In this document: positions 22,279 through 34,419 of the stretch, piece by piece | Layout: each line of letters starts with the position of its first letter | Position numbering within the stretch: position 1 is the first letter of the stretch | Origin: Pelagophyceae sp. CCMP2097 | Taxonomy: Eukaryota > Sar > Pelagophyceae | NCBI GenBank assembly: GCA_026770575.1 | Contig: MU657220.1 | Span: 146,713 to 210,712, forward strand | DNA: 64,000 bases | Direction: 5' to 3' | Position numbers and translations under genes: made by a program | The notes under the pieces: generated by a model | Seen by the model: the letters and a program-made list of their open reading frames with translations, nothing else | Databases searched by the model: none | What the model was told of the DNA's origin: nothing

Positions 22279-25253
22279 CTAGTCGGCGCGGCGGAAGAAG
22301 ACGCGCGCGCCGGAGATGGAGAAGAAGAGCAGCTCGTGCTCGCGCTTCGTCGCTACCTACGGCCATGATATCCCGTGTCGGACGGACTCCGGCGACGTCC
22401 AGAGCCCTCGTGCAACGCTCTCTCCGCCGTCGCGCGGGCGTCGCCACGTCCCTCGCAGACGCGGGAAGATGCGATGCGCCGAGCCGAGAGCTGCAGCGCC
22501 GCGCCGTCGTCTTCGTCGTCGTCGTCGTCGTTCGCGGCGGCCTCCTTAGAAGCGGCCGACGAGAGGAAGCCAAACGCGGACGACGCCGCCCTTCGTCGCT
22601 TCTCGCGCGCCTTTGCCTTTTCCGCCTACAGCCGAAGGCGTGCCCATCGGGATCGCGCGCATGCTCTTCACGTCCCCGGTTCTTGCCGCACCCTCTGCGA
22701 AAGCGTGGCGTTGAGCGCGGCCTCGTCGCAGAGGAGCTTGTCCTTGACGACGTCGAACCAATGCAGCGCGTCGAACTTGGCGCTTTGCTCCAAGACCTGC
22801 GCGACGCTCAAGACGGGCTCGCGGGCGCCAAGCGAGGCCACGCGGGACCGTCAAAGGGAGGCGATGACCAATGCCCCGGGCCTGCCGAGGGGCCTTCGAG
22901 GGAAAGGCAAAAGGACCGTCGTAGGGGCCCTCGAGGGGGCCGTCAAAAGGACCGTCGGAGGGACCATCAACGAGACCTCTGTAGGGACCGTCTCGGATGC
23001 GGGTCCTCCCTTTCCCAAAGTTGCCGGTCCGCGCACTGCCCACGTGAGCGTGGCTCCCCCGGCGGCGCATCGGGCCCCGCGTTTGCACTCCGTCTCAGTC
23101 CGACTTTTTTTGCCCAGACGCCAGACGCCGCCTCTTCACGGCAAGCACGTACGCGATCCCGACCGCGAACCCGTCGTCCGTGTAGTACGCCTCGGCGGTG
23201 CGGTGCTGCTTGAACATGCGGTCTTTTGCCAGGAGTGAAGCGTCGACCCACGACAAGCACAAAGCGGGCACCTACCCGATCGACTCAGCGGCTCGAGCGA
23301 GTTGCGGCATCTCCGGAAGCGGCCCCGCGCCCCTTGCACGGTGCTGCCGCTCGCAGACTCGCGTTCGACGCCGATAGACGCTGTGAAAGGTGACAATGGT
23401 ATAGAAATTGTCCAGGTGCGCGTGGTCCCCAGCCGTGAGCACCTTGCGAAAGACGTTGACGAGCACCTGCAGGTAGTCACGGCCCTCTGCAAAGTTTCGG
23501 GCGAGCGTCTCGACGACTGCGGCGAGGTTCGCGGCCGCCTGCCGCGTCGTCGCCGAAAAACCCGCCGCGGCGTCAGGCGCCGCGGCGTCCGGCGCGGCAG
23601 CGAGCGCGGCGGCAAGCGCGGCGGCCTCGGCAAAGTCGGGGACGAAGCGAGCCTGCATTTGACGGCATTCTTGCACGGCCATTCGACGGCATTTGTGTAC
23701 GGTCATTAAACGGCATTTCACAATCGTACGGCACTCGCTCCGTGGTGTCGCACTCGCTCCATCTCCCCACCGTCCGCGTGGCCACGGCGTCGCTCCGTGT
23801 CTCTCCGGGCCTCTTTCGCCGCGCCGGTCCGCGTCGGCCCAATATCGTTTTGAGACGCTTCCGGATCAGACGCGGCTACATCACGGCGTCGGCGCAGTAC
23901 TCGGCGCCGGCGCTGCGGACCATGCGGACGTAGCCCAGCGCGTTGCCGATTTCCGTGATCAGCGAGCGAAAGTGGTCGACGAACGATTTGCCGTCTTCGC
24001 TCAAACCTGCGAGGGAAACGGACCGCATCCTCGAGCCGCCCCGGTTCGACTCAGGCCGCAGCCGTGGAAGCGCCCTTGGGAAATCCGCGCCACTATCGAG
24101 AGCCTGACCCACGGCAGTCCTTTTCTAAGAGCTTTGCATACACCGTCGAGGCGTCGCTTTCCATGGGGCGCGTCGGACCGTCGAGAGGCTGTAGAGGACC
24201 GCTCAAGGAGGACCGCCTCCGGCCCCTGTCGGACCGTGGGGCGCATAAGACCGTCAAGGGTCCGCTGAGTGTACGACTGTCCGTATACGAGTCGTATGGG
24301 ACCATCGAAGGGTCGCATCGGGGCGTCGATGCGGCCGTCTCTGGCCCCGTCGGACCGTAAGGGGCGCATGTGACCGTCCCGTCAAGGACCTTCGAGGTAG
24401 GACCGTCGAGCGTCCCTCGCGGCCGTCTATCGGACTCTCGAGAGGGGCCGCGTCGGACTGTCTACGGGGCCGCATCGCACCACGGGGCCGTCGAGCTCTC
24501 CATCGGGCAATATGGGTGCACGACCTCGGGGCCGATGCGGACCCTCGGGTCCGCAGACGACTGACCAGGGGCCACAACAGACCGTCAAGGATCGCCTCGG
24601 AGCCGTCGACGGACTCAGGGCTGTCGAGGGGCGCTCTCGGAGCGTCGAGGCCCGCCGCGGAGTGTGCACGAAGCGCCCGCTCCAACTCTGCCGCCCAAAT
24701 GGGATCCCATATCGCACCCCACGAAACTTTCAAGCTCAGCTGGCGCCCCAAAGCCCACACGGCGCCAACCCAGCCGCTGTCCGGAGGCGTCATTGTCGAC
24801 GGCCTCTCAAAGGCCACGCTTCCGGATCTCGGTGTCGAAACGCGACGACGCAGCAACACCGGCGTTCACAGCCACGGCGTGCCACGGCGTGCCACTGCTC
24901 CGAGTTTCCACCATATTTCGGGTTTCCGGCCGTCGGACGCGGCAACGCACCGAGCTTCCTCACGTCCTTAGTGAACGCCGCCGCGCGTTCAAACGGGTAC
25001 CTTCCCTCCACCTCTACACGGTGCGCGCGGAACCAGCGCCGCTCCTTTGCGAGGTGCGACTTGATGTAGTCGTCGGCGAGGAATTGATTGAAGACGTCAA
25101 ACCTAATGACGTATGACGCGTCAAACCTGAAACGCGCAAGGCGCGTCCCGGCCGGCCTCAAGTGCACGTCGCAAAAGTCGACCAATCACGTCCCGACCGT
25201 CATCAAATGCACGCCCCGGGCGCCCTTTCATGGCGGCACGTGAAGCGCTCTGG

Positions 25254-25293
<40 letters not shown>

Positions 25294-28200
25294 TGCCACG
25301 ATTCTTCTTGCAGGGCGCCCTCCCCGCATCGGACCGTCAAAGGGACCGTTGAGGCCCGCTGGGCTTGGATTGACGGGATTCCGTTCCGATCAAATCGCCA
25401 CGGAATCGCCACGGAATTCCCGTCGTCGAAACCGCCGTCGTTGTGCGCTTTGTGCGTCGACATGGCGATTCTGGCCGGAGTTCCGAATCGTGAGACGGCA
25501 GAATTGGAGCGGAGTTCCCGGCGGCGAGGTCGAAATCGAAATCACCGCAATTCCATGGCCAGGTTGAGGGGCTGCATGGGGACTCCAAAGGGACCGTCTC
25601 TGGTGCGCATGCAGCCCGTCTCGAGGAATCGCAGAAAACGCCTCGACGGAGTTGCATTCCCCGCTGCAACTCCACCGCGGGCGGATGGGTCCCCGTCGGA
25701 GACCCCGTCAAGGCGCTCAGCAGGACCCGCGCGGCTCTGGCCGCCGCCGCCGCCGCCTCGGCAACGTCGACGCCGCAACCTCAAGAGGACCGTCAAGAGA
25801 ACCGTCTCGAGGGCCGTCTCGAGGGCCGTCTCGAGGGCCGTCTCGAGGGCCGTCTCGAGGGCCGTCTTCAAAACCGTCTTCAAAACCGTCTGAAGAGCCC
25901 TCTGAACGGCCGTCTGGAGACCGTCTCAACGTCGTCTCGCGGGCCGTCTCGAAGACCGGCTCGAAGACCGGCTCGATTCGACCGTTGGACGGCCCTCTGG
26001 AATCGTGTTTCAACGTCGCACGCGGCTTGAAACTTGTGCGCGAGGAACTGGTACGTGTAGTTCACGGCCGTGTTCAAAACCCCGAGCCCGTGCTGCCTCA
26101 GCGATCTTGCGACGCTGCGGACGGAGATGGTCCGAAGATGCTTGCCCCCGCGCTCGGGCCGCTTCTCGAGGAAGACTTGTTGGTTGAGGTTGTAGCAGAA
26201 CCTGCGGCACATTTTCCGCGACGGGGCGTTTTGCGATTCAGGGCGCACCTGGCGACGAAGATGTCGATGTTTTGCATGATGCGCAAAACGTCCAGTCCCG
26301 CGTCTAAGCATCCCATTGGCAGGCCATTCCCGCGGAGCTCGAGGCCGTAGACCATTGCCGCGATGTGCCCCATTTCCTGGTACGCCTGCCAATCGTGCAA
26401 AGCGACGACGGTGAGGTCGTACGAGACGCGCTCCAGATAAGATGCAACTTGCCTTCGCACGTCGACGCGCGAGTCGAGCACCCGCAGCGGCGGGAGGCGC
26501 AGCAAACCCGCGACGTCGGAGCGGTCGTCCTTTGCGGCCGGCGAGGCCTTCCCCTTGGTCGTCGCGGTCGCCGACCCCTTCTCCGCCTCGGTGGCCTCGG
26601 CCTTTCGCCTCGCGGCGTCGCCGGCGACAGCGCGGTCGGCGCCGAGCGCGTGGACCTTGAGGCGCAAGGCGTTTTCGATTTGATGGCAGGCCGGCACAAG
26701 AATCGCCTCCTCCACCGCCTTCACGCAAAAGTCGCGCCACCCCGCCAACAGCAAAACGCCGCCGTCGTCGACGTGCATCGCCGCCTTCAAAGTCGTGGAC
26801 GCGTCGGCGGCGGCGCCGAGGAGGGCGGGGAGGCGGAGCCACTCGCTGCCGTCAGCGAGAGTCGACAAGAGAGGCCCAACAAGCTCTCTGCACCAATACA
26901 GCATCGACGCGTCGCACGCTTGGCGCAGCCGTGCTTCAAAGCCGACGAGGAGGTTCAACCGTTTTATAAGAGCGGTGCAGCGTTGGAACGTTTGAGCTTC
27001 GGCAGAGTTTGCTGGGGCGGACCTGTCGTTGAAAGCCACCGCCAAGCACAGGCCTAAAACATGCACTCTTGAAGGCGAATACTGGTCCGAGTGCAGCACC
27101 ACCGCTTCGAGGGCGGCCAGAGCGGCGAAAGAGTCGAGAGGCGGCACTTTCTTCCTTTGCAGTTTCGACCGATAACTTTGCAATTGCTGCAGCAAGGCCG
27201 CCCCCAGCGCCCTCAGTGCCCCGGAGAGGCCGTCTGCCACAGCGGCGGCGTGCTGCTTGCAGAGGGCGTGCTCCACGGCCTTGACGCCGTCGATGAGGGA
27301 GACGAAGGCGGTCAACGACCGTTTTACAAAGGGCAGGCCCAGGGCCAAATGCAAGGCCACACACTTTTCTAAAAGCTTCGACTGCGCCGTCGCCAGCGCC
27401 AGCGCCTGCAGCATCAAAGCGCCGCGCTGCTCCAGCGCCGCGGCGCCGCGGTACGCGGGGCGCGCAAAGACCTGTTTTGAAGCGTGGGCATTCGCATGGC
27501 GTCGTGCCTTTGAGATGAAAGGGCTCATGGGCCCCAGGGAGCATCGAGGGAAAGGGGCGGAATCAGACGAATCCGACCACTGCGGGCAAAAGAGGCGCAC
27601 CTGCTTTGCGGCGGCCAACCAAGCCCTCGTTCGCGCCGCCAACACCTTTGCGTCGCCGCAGATTCGCGCGTCGATTTCGCGGCACGCCTCGCGCCGCGAC
27701 GCCGCCGCGCCCTCCAAAGGCGGGTCCAGCTTGCGAACCTGCGGACGGGGGTCGCAAAGCAACGTGAGCCTCGAGCCGCCGCATGGGAGCCCATATTGGA
27801 TCGGTTGAACCCGGCTGTGTGGGACCCATACCCTGCTGTGAACTTTGGGGATTCAGACGTGGCTTTGCAGGGCGCGTCCATCCTGGCCTTGCACGAGCCC
27901 GTTCGAGGAGCCTTGCGAGAGCCCTTTTCGAGGGATGCATCGAAGGCAACGGGCCGTCCAGAGGCCCCTTGCATGGGCCCGTGCCAGGGCCCTTTTCGAG
28001 GGGCCTGTGCAGAGGGCCCTGCAAAGGACCGTGCGAGAAAGGACCGTGCGAGAAAGGGGCCGTGCTTCAAGACCCGCCCTCGAACCGAACGAGGAGCCGT
28101 TGAAGAGGCCACGTAGAGGGGCCCTCAAAGGACCCGTACAAAAGGCCCGTGCGAGGGAACTTGTCAAGACCCGTGCGGGGAGAGCCTTGAAGGGACTCCC

Positions 28201-30469
28201 TCGTCTCTTGCAAGGAACCGTGCGTGGGGGCTTGATAGGGTCCTTGAAAGAGGCCTTGCAAGTGACCCTGCAAGAGGCAAGGGCCCGTCCAGAGGGCTTT
28301 TCAAAGACCCAGAAAAGGATGATCTCGGGCTCGAGCCTCGCACCCATGAGCTTAGCATCCCATACGGGAAAAAGCCCATATGGGATAATCCCAGGATCCA
28401 ACATCCCAACCGCGGCTCGGGTGTCGAAGGCAACGTCGCTGTCGAAACCATTGCCTTCCTTTTCATTTTCCTCTCTCTTCTTCTTCAATTATGCACTCTC
28501 CTTTTATTTATTTCCGACAACGTTAGGGTCGGTGTCGAAATCCTTTCCGCGATTCAAAGACGCCGCCGCTGCACGGCGTTGGGCGGGGGCGGCGCGTGCT
28601 CGGCGAGGAATTCGCCGATGCAAAAGGGCGACTTTGCGCCGCGGTGCAGGCCTATTTCCGGTAGGTCGGCGCTGGGGCGTCTTTCGAGCAAGGCGGCCAG
28701 CCCGCCGTCCATCGTGCCTCTCCAACGTCATTCCCGAGTCGCGGTCGCGCCGTCTTCAACTGCGACGTCTCTCTGCCGACTTGAAGAAACCGTTTGCGAA
28801 AACGGTTTGCAAAACGGTTTGCGACCCAGCGTTGACAGGGGCCGTTGACAGGTTTCCAAATTCTTCGGCGCCGTCTTCTCACAGACGATGGGCGCGCGCT
28901 TCATGGCGGTCCAGACGGCGCGGAAGAGTTTGGGGTCCGGCTCGGCGGCGGCGGGCGCGACCTTGCGCGCGAAGCTGCGGGGTTTGCAGTGTTTTACGTC
29001 CAGTGTTGAACGGCATTCAACTGCGTTGCAAGGCACGCGCTCCGGAGAGTTTCCGCACGACCCCCGGTGTGTATGCAGCCTCTGCTTCTGCTCCCGACTG
29101 TGGATACGGTAGTGACGGGTTTCCGACGGGACGCGGGCGCGGACGCGTAGAGCGCCACCGCCGACACAAGCTGCACGCGCTCAGCCGTCTCCGACGCCGT
29201 GCCCAGGCAGGCGAGCGCCTTTTCGAGGAGGCAGCGCACGGCGCGGTCGAGCTCGAGGCGCAGTGCGGCGTTTTGGCGAACGTTCAACCGGCCTGAAAGC
29301 GGCAAGCGTACGTTTGGCACGAATGATCTTCGCAAAAGGCGCTCAGTTCGCAGGGCGCACCTCCGGCGCCGCCTTGTTCGGTGAGCGCTTCAAAGTCCTG
29401 CTCTACGCATGCTTTAAAAGAGGCGCCACGGAGGACCCAGCGGTCCAGGTCCGCCAAAAGTTTCTCAAATCTGTTCAGTTTTTTTTCAGCGTTTCCACCC
29501 ACCCACGCCTCGGGCTCCGTGCGCACGCGCTGCACGAGTCGCTTGTAGTCCGCCCAGGCGCTCCGTAAGGCGTCGTTGTGAGATACTGCCGAGTCGATTG
29601 AAATCAACACGCGAAGTAAATCTGCTTGTGCTTCAAATGCTGTTGTGAAACGCACGTGCATAAACGTCGCAGAATACAGCGGTTCCAAAGGCGAGTACAA
29701 AGCGGCGAGCTGCTGGACGCCGTTCTTGAAGCAGGCGTGGCACCTGCGTGGTTGCCTTCGAGAGACGGGGTTTGCGTTCGACAGACGAGGTTTGCGTTCC
29801 ACGAATAGGAACCAACGCACCGTTCCACAAAGTTCGCCAGCTCCTGCAGGAACGGCAGCGCTTGGCCGACGTCGCGCTCGCCGACCGCGGCGCCGCCGGG
29901 CGAGTCGCATGCGGGCGCGTCGCCGAAGATTAGGAGGGCCGGGATAAAATGCGTCTCTGCCAAGTCGGCGAGCTCCCGCACCTCGTCTCCCAAAAAGGCA
30001 AAGACGCCCAGGGCCTTTCGCAGCGGCTTCTCGCCCGTCGCCACGAGCTCCAGCGCAGACGCGCGCTCTGGCGGCCTAGAGGCGGGAGTGCGAGAGGGGC
30101 CGACGGTGCCAACTCGGAAGGTTGGAGATTCGGTCTTCCCAGAGCGTTGTTTGGATACAGTCGTCTCCCGCGCTTCTCTGAAAGGCGCTTACCTGGCGTC
30201 GACGCGCACGGCGGCCGCGCGGCAGTCTCGCGGGAGCGCGACAACTGCGTCGGGCGCCGTTGCAGAGGCCAGCGCGCGCAACCGAGCCTGTCGTGGGGCG
30301 ATGAGATGGATCTGGGCGGTGAGATGCATCCGTCGTCGCGTTGCCGCACCTCGTGGTCTTGGCCACAAGCCAACATGCGCTGGAGCTCGTCCGCGACGGG
30401 CCTCTGCTGCTCATCTTCGTTCTTAAAGTCGGCCGCCCACGGCCGCGCCTGGTCCACCTCCGACGCCAT
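22279..30469 (-). CDS. WASHC4: WASH complex subunit 4 (SWIP / WASHC4), ~17 exons, ~1,246 aa
   Basis: Exons: 30469-30350, 30311-30193, 30075-29821, 29743-29361, 29292-29145, 28974-28850, 28651-28575, 27738-27601, 27471-26249, 26201-26022, 25102-24951, 24006-23885, 23652-23395, 23271-23140, 22796-22692, 22625-~22500, 22356-22279 (TAG). All phases join. Family landmarks in order: FLQELANFVERC, a VEQDFEAL block, YLERVSYDLTVVALHDWQ, LDVLRIMQNIDIFVAR joined to FCYNLNQQVFLE, VNYTYQFLAHKF, GNALGYVRMVRSAG, YYTDDGFAVGIAYVLA, FDALHWFDVV and a C-terminus ARVFFRRAD. SWIP is a scaffold of the pentameric WASH complex, which activates Arp2/3 on endosomes. Length is close to the animal protein (about 1,170). 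The end of the penultimate exon is uncertain. Several introns carry repeat tracts. Divergent from the second RRM-OPR gene. Confidence 0.92.
24090..24690. repeat. Repeat tract, family D, in a WASHC4 intron
   Basis: Plus-strand units such as GGACCGTCAAGG, GGGGCCGTCGAG and GGACCGTAAGG at 11-14 bp spacing fill intron 24950-24007. The tract ends at an ATGGGATCCCATAT motif (24699-24712), a boundary motif also seen at other tracts. Confidence 0.75.
25256..25292. repeat. (CT)n microsatellite
   Basis: An uninterrupted CT dinucleotide run of about 18 units, in the WASHC4 intron 26021-25103. Confidence 0.95.
25785..26000. repeat. 12-bp tandem array (GCCGTCTCGAGG) and related units
   Basis: At least five near-perfect copies of GCCGTCTCGAGG at about 25810-25866, flanked by diverged units (AAACCGTCTTCA, AGACCGGCTCGA). 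This is a young-looking family C patch in the WASHC4 intron 26021-25103. Confidence 0.85.
27773..28418. mobile_element. Inverted-end bounded repeat block in a WASHC4 intron
   Basis: Begins GAGCCGCCGCATGGGA (27773) with CCCATAT nearby. Ends ...CCCAACCGCGGCTC (28418), whose reverse complement is GAGCCGCGGTTGGG. The interior is family A repeat (about 27850-28310), then CCCATACGGGA and CCCATATGGGA palindromes (28360-28385). The same edge types bound 6981-8357. It fills most of intron 28574-27739. No ORF for a transposase. Confidence 0.45.
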
Positions 30470-30913
30470 CGGATGCGCGGAAACGCCTGTGGAAAGGAGC
30501 GTCGGACGTCGTCCCGATAGAACATTCCACTCTCCCAATGAACCATCGACACCCTCCCGAGCGCGGCCTCGGCCGACGCCGCGCGGCGCCTGCGCGTCGG
30601 CCGCGGCCTGCGTGGTCTTTCCGAGGCCGTCCGTTCCGGGCTGCGCCACCTTTGGAAGGGCCTTGATTTCCGGGATACTGTTTCGGCGAGCGCGAGTGAG
30701 AATTCCAAGTTCTAACCTCGAAGAAGACGCGCGCGCCCCGCGGCCCGCCTCTCGATAGCCTCGGGTCGGCCCTCTCTCCACTCTTTCCAAGAGCCCTCTT
30801 CGAACGGCCACGCAGCCGGCGTGGTGCGACTCGTACGTGCGCGGCCGAACCGGCGGCCGAATCTTTCAAGCGGGCCTTCGCCCTCGACGCCATCTTCGCG
30901 GCACAAGGGTCCG
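30470..30913. promoter_or_regulatory. Shared divergent promoter region of WASHC4 and the second RRM-OPR gene
   Basis: The ATG of WASHC4 (30469, minus) and the ATG of the RRM-OPR gene (30914, plus) are 444 bp apart and head-to-head. I see no clear TATA box or other assignable site. That both start here is inferred from the two CDS starts. Confidence 0.5.
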
Positions 30914-32997
30914 ATGCTCCGGCCGCGCAATTCGCTGACAGGCCTCGTGAGACGCTTCACCACGGGCGGTCTGTCGGCGGCGGGCAGGGGCGGCGCTCCC
31001 TCTTTTGCTCCCGCGGGAGCAGGCGGCGCTCCGTCGCCGAAGGGTCTCTTCGGTGCGGCGGACCACGCGGCGGGCCGAGGTCCGTCTGAAGTGGATGGCG
31101 CTCCGTCGGAAGAGGTGGTGGTCGGTGCTCCCGACGACGTGGAACTCATAGTGAGAGGCCTCCCGCCGCGCGCCTGCGCCGCCGGCGTGCGCCTCGCGTT
31201 CGAGGCGGCGTGCGATGTGGTGAGCGTGCGCGTGACGACGAACAACGGCAAGACGACTTCGAGAAGACCCTTTGCCTTCGTGCTGCCCGCGTCCGCGTCA
31301 AGAAAACCCGAACCGTCCCTTTGAACGACCTCTCGAGATAGCCCTTTGGACCATCCGAGATGGCCCTCTCGAGACGTCCGTCGACGCGGTCCCCTTGAAT
31401 GGCCCTCGAGACGGCCCCTCTCGAGACGGTCTCGAAAGAGGCTCAGAGGCGGCCTCGAGAAGACGGTCCCAAGATGAGCTCACTTTGGCGGTCTCATCTC
31501 GAGGCGGCCTTGAGACGGGCACCACGAGACGGTTCTCGAGTCGTCCTTGAAAGGGTCCTCGAGGCAATCGAGGCGCGAGGAGCACCATGGGAGAGGGAGT
31601 CATCGGGACCATGTGCGCCGTACAACACGCACGCCGCCGTGACGGTTCGGGTTATCTCGCTAGGTGACGGTCCCGCGTAGGTAACAGTCGCCTCCGCCGA
31701 CGCCGAAATGGCCGTCGAGGCCGCCAACGGCGCGCCGTACGAAGGCCGCCGCATGCGCGTGCAACTCGCCAAGCATCCGACCAAGGACGTGCTTGGATAC
31801 GGGGCGTTTGTCGCGTTGAACAAAGAGTTAGTTGAGCAAGACTCTGTGCACAAGATTCTCGCCATTTGCAGAGACCGCGGCTCCGACTTTAACGCCGTGA
31901 ACTTGTCCACCGCGCTGCATCGCATCGGTTCTACTGCCAAGACGTTTACGTCGACGTCGAGGCTTCTCTTGAAAAAGTTGATTGAAAAGGCAACAAAGTC
32001 CATGAGAGACGATCCGAGCTGGCAGGCCAGAGGCCTCAGTTCGGCGTGCTGGGCAATCGCAAAGGTCGGGCACGTGGAAGCGCCGGACCTGTTTGCGATC
32101 GCAGCTTTAAAGGCGGTGCGAATAATAAGCACTTTCAACGCTCAAGAGTTGTCGAACATCGTCTGGGCTTTTGCGACCACCGGGACGGAAAACCCGTTGC
32201 TCTTCCACGCCGTGGCCATACAGGGTTCGAAGAAGATGAACACGTTTAACGCGCAGGCGCTGACGACGACAATTTGGGCTTTCGCAAAGGCAGGCCATGT
32301 CCAGTGGGCCGGTTTGATGGAAGCCGCGGAAAAGCAAGCAATCGCAGCAATCGAGACGTTTTCGCCGCAGAATTTGAACAACGTGGTCTGGGCCTATGCG
32401 ACTCTAGATATCCCGGCGCCCGCGCTGTTTGAAGCCGTCGCGAAAGAAGCCACGCAAAAGATTGCCATGTTCAACGCACAGGGTCTCGCGAATATGACGT
32501 GGGCCTTTGCGACTGCGGGGATTCTGGCGCCTCGATTGTTCCAGGTCATCGCAAAAGAAGCTCCGACGAAGATAGATTCTTTCAACTCGCAGGAGATGGC
32601 GAATATCGTCTGGGCCTTTGCGGTGAATGAGTGTGCAGCCCCGAACTTGTTCGTCTCCGTTGCGCATCGAGCCACGAAGAAGATTGGCGAGTTTGATGCG
32701 ATGGAACTGGCAAATATCGTTTGGAGCTTTTCAAGGGCAGGTGAACACGCGCCGGAGTTGTTTAAAGCGGCGGCAGTGGAGGCTTCGATCAAAGCGAATT
32801 ATTTCACGGAGCAGGGGCTGAAGATGGTGCGGCGGGCGTACGACCAAAAAGGTTTGGAGACACCTGGCGACTTTGCGGACCGCCTCGCTCGCGCGAAGCT
32901 GAAAAGGGAAGAGGCTTCCTGCAAAGCGCGGACCTTCGCCTGTAAGGCCGAGGTGTGGTCACGCGCCGACGCATGGTCACGCGCCAAAGAGAAATGA
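30914..32997 (+). CDS. RRM + OPR-like repeat RNA-binding protein 2 (2 exons, ~560 aa)
   Basis: Exon 1 is 30914-31279 and exon 2 is 31681-32997 (TGA). The 401-bp GT-AG intron splits the RRM (RRPFAF joined to VTVASADAEMAVEAANG), is phase 0, and is filled with family C repeats. The start MLRPRNSLTGLVRRFTTGG is a typical organelle presequence. After the RRM (VELIVRGLPPRACAAGVRLAF) comes the same linker as in the other two paralogues (DFNAVNLSTALHRIG), then about eight ~37-aa repeats with the core FNAQELSNIVWAFA. The tail (KARTFACKAEVWSRADAWS) is basic and non-repetitive. This is the shortest and cleanest member of the family and a good template for the other two. Function: sequence-specific RNA binding in an organelle, inferred from OPR/RRM architecture. 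Confidence 0.9.
31310..31600. repeat. Repeat tract, family C, in the RRM intron
   Basis: Units such as CCTCTCGAGACGG and CCTCGAGACGGCC at ~13 bp spacing occupy most of intron 31280-31680. The tract lies in the intron that interrupts the RRM coding sequence. Confidence 0.8.
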
Positions 32998-33054
32998 CGT
33001 ATTAACAAGATGCACCCTGGTCTCGCGCTCGCGAGGCAGGGATCTTGGAGCATT

Positions 33055-34120
33055 CGTCTCAGGAGCTTCAACGGGTTCGGGTTTTTCCGAAACCCGCGGG
33101 TCGAGTTTGCCGGGTTTGCGCGCTTTGGCCGACCCGTCTTTGAGTGGGTCAGGCCGTGGCACAAACCCGAACCCGACGGGCGCGCTGGGTGGCAAACCCG
33201 CGGGTGCCTGACAAACCCGCGGGGTTCTGATATATAAATCCGGCAGATCTCACTGGGCAGCACACGTGGCGTTCGACTCTCGCTCCTCGACGCGGGAGGG
33301 CGTGATTACAACGCCCTGTCTAACATCTCATGATTCTCATTCACCTGCGCTGTGGTTATGGATCAGAGCTCCGCGCCCATAGATCACTTTGAAGCGGCGC
33401 ACCATGATATCCTAGACTCGAGCACTGCCCAGATCGATGGACGTGTAGTCTCTCAGCCCGCCGTGTTAGCCAAGGACTCGAAAGCACTGTCCAAGATCCC
33501 GTCGTCAAAACGTCTTCGCCCCATGCTGTGGCCGCGGATAAGAGCACATTGGCCCTAGATCAGGGCCCGGAAGCGCACCATGACACCGCCTACTCTATTC
33601 CTCGGTCCGTTCCTCGATGCACTCCCCCGTCGCAGCTCGCCGCGTCGGCACAGGCCACCAAAGCACCGTCCAAAGACCCACCGAACGTCCACGCACTGTA
33701 CTCTGCCGCAGCGCAGCATAGTGACCCGGCACACAATGATACAACCATATTTTCTCTGGCAGGCCGCCGCCGCACATCCGGGATCGATCCGGGTTATCTC
33801 AATTCGGGTTTTCTTAATTCGTGTGTACCATAATTGGGCTCCGGCGCGCAGTCGCGAGCGGCGTTGACGCCGCGGGTACGGTGCCTCTCCGGAAAGGGGC
33901 TTTAAACTACGGGTTCGACCCGAACCCGAACCCGAACCCGACCCGACCCGACCCGAACTTTTGGGTGTGCCGACCGGCAAACCCGCGACCCCCGGGTCTG
34001 GCCGTGGCCCGAACCCAAACCCGACCCGATAAGACGGGCTTGGTCGTTTGACAAATCCGCGACCCGAGGGTTCGGCACAAATTGAAAACCCGACCCGACC
34101 CGAATACACCGTTTAAAAGC
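33055..34120. repeat. Two copies of the CCCGAA-rich dispersed element plus unassigned sequence
   Basis: Copy 1 (about 33060-33230) and copy 2 (about 33905-34115) carry (CCCGAA)n/(CCCGA)n runs, GGCCGACCCGTC, GGCCGTGGC(C)CGAACCC and a tail GGCACAAATTGAAAACCCGA. Copy 2 has a CCCGAACCCGAACCCGAACC run at 33919-33938. Between them (33240-33900) the GC content is lower. A TATATAAAT sequence at 33230-33238 could be a promoter box. A short frame (33358-33558) and a Pro/Ala/Ser-rich frame (to 33833) are open but match nothing I know. Confidence 0.55.
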
Positions 34121-34285
34121 TCCTGATTCGTCTATTTTCGACTCGGAGGCATCCTTCTCTGGGCGAGTACGCGCGGATGTCCGCGCGCAGAAAGAGCCGC
34201 TCCGTATGGTACCATCGTCCCCTGTAGACCAAGAAGCAAAGAGGCTCTGGGGCGCCCCGAGTCGACTCCCTTGCACTCGACGACG

Positions 34286-34419
34286 AGCAGGGTCGACAAA
34301 GGGTCCGCGGGTCCGGGTCCGGGTCTTCGACAAGCCCCGGGCCCGGATCCGGACCCGCGTGGGGTGAGGCCGGACCCGAACCCGGGCCCGGCCGTGGGCG
34401 GCCTCGGCCGGACCTCGCG
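34286..34419. mobile_element. Truncated GGGTCC-rich terminal-repeat element
   Basis: Starts with CAGGGTCGACAAAGGGTCC (34286-34304), the exact left terminus of the complete element at 41116-41311, followed by the same GGGTCCGGGTCC and GGCCGTGGGCGGCCTCGG segments. No right terminus is found before the coding frame that starts near 34420, so one end looks lost or diverged. Confidence 0.55.

Noticed and set aside
14679..22279. Reassignment of TAG (or TGA) to an amino acid
   Set aside because: TAG is the apparent stop of WASHC4 (22279-22281) and TGA ends most genes here. Most in-frame TAGs coincide with TAG splice acceptors.
27845..29296. 483-aa plus-strand ORF
   Set aside because: It runs through a family A repeat and then antisense to WASHC4 exons at 28575-29292; no domain, composition set by GC.
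33905..33965. Telomere (CCCGAACCCGAACCC run)
   Set aside because: Interstitial, short, and part of an ordered ~190-bp element found at several other places, including introns.
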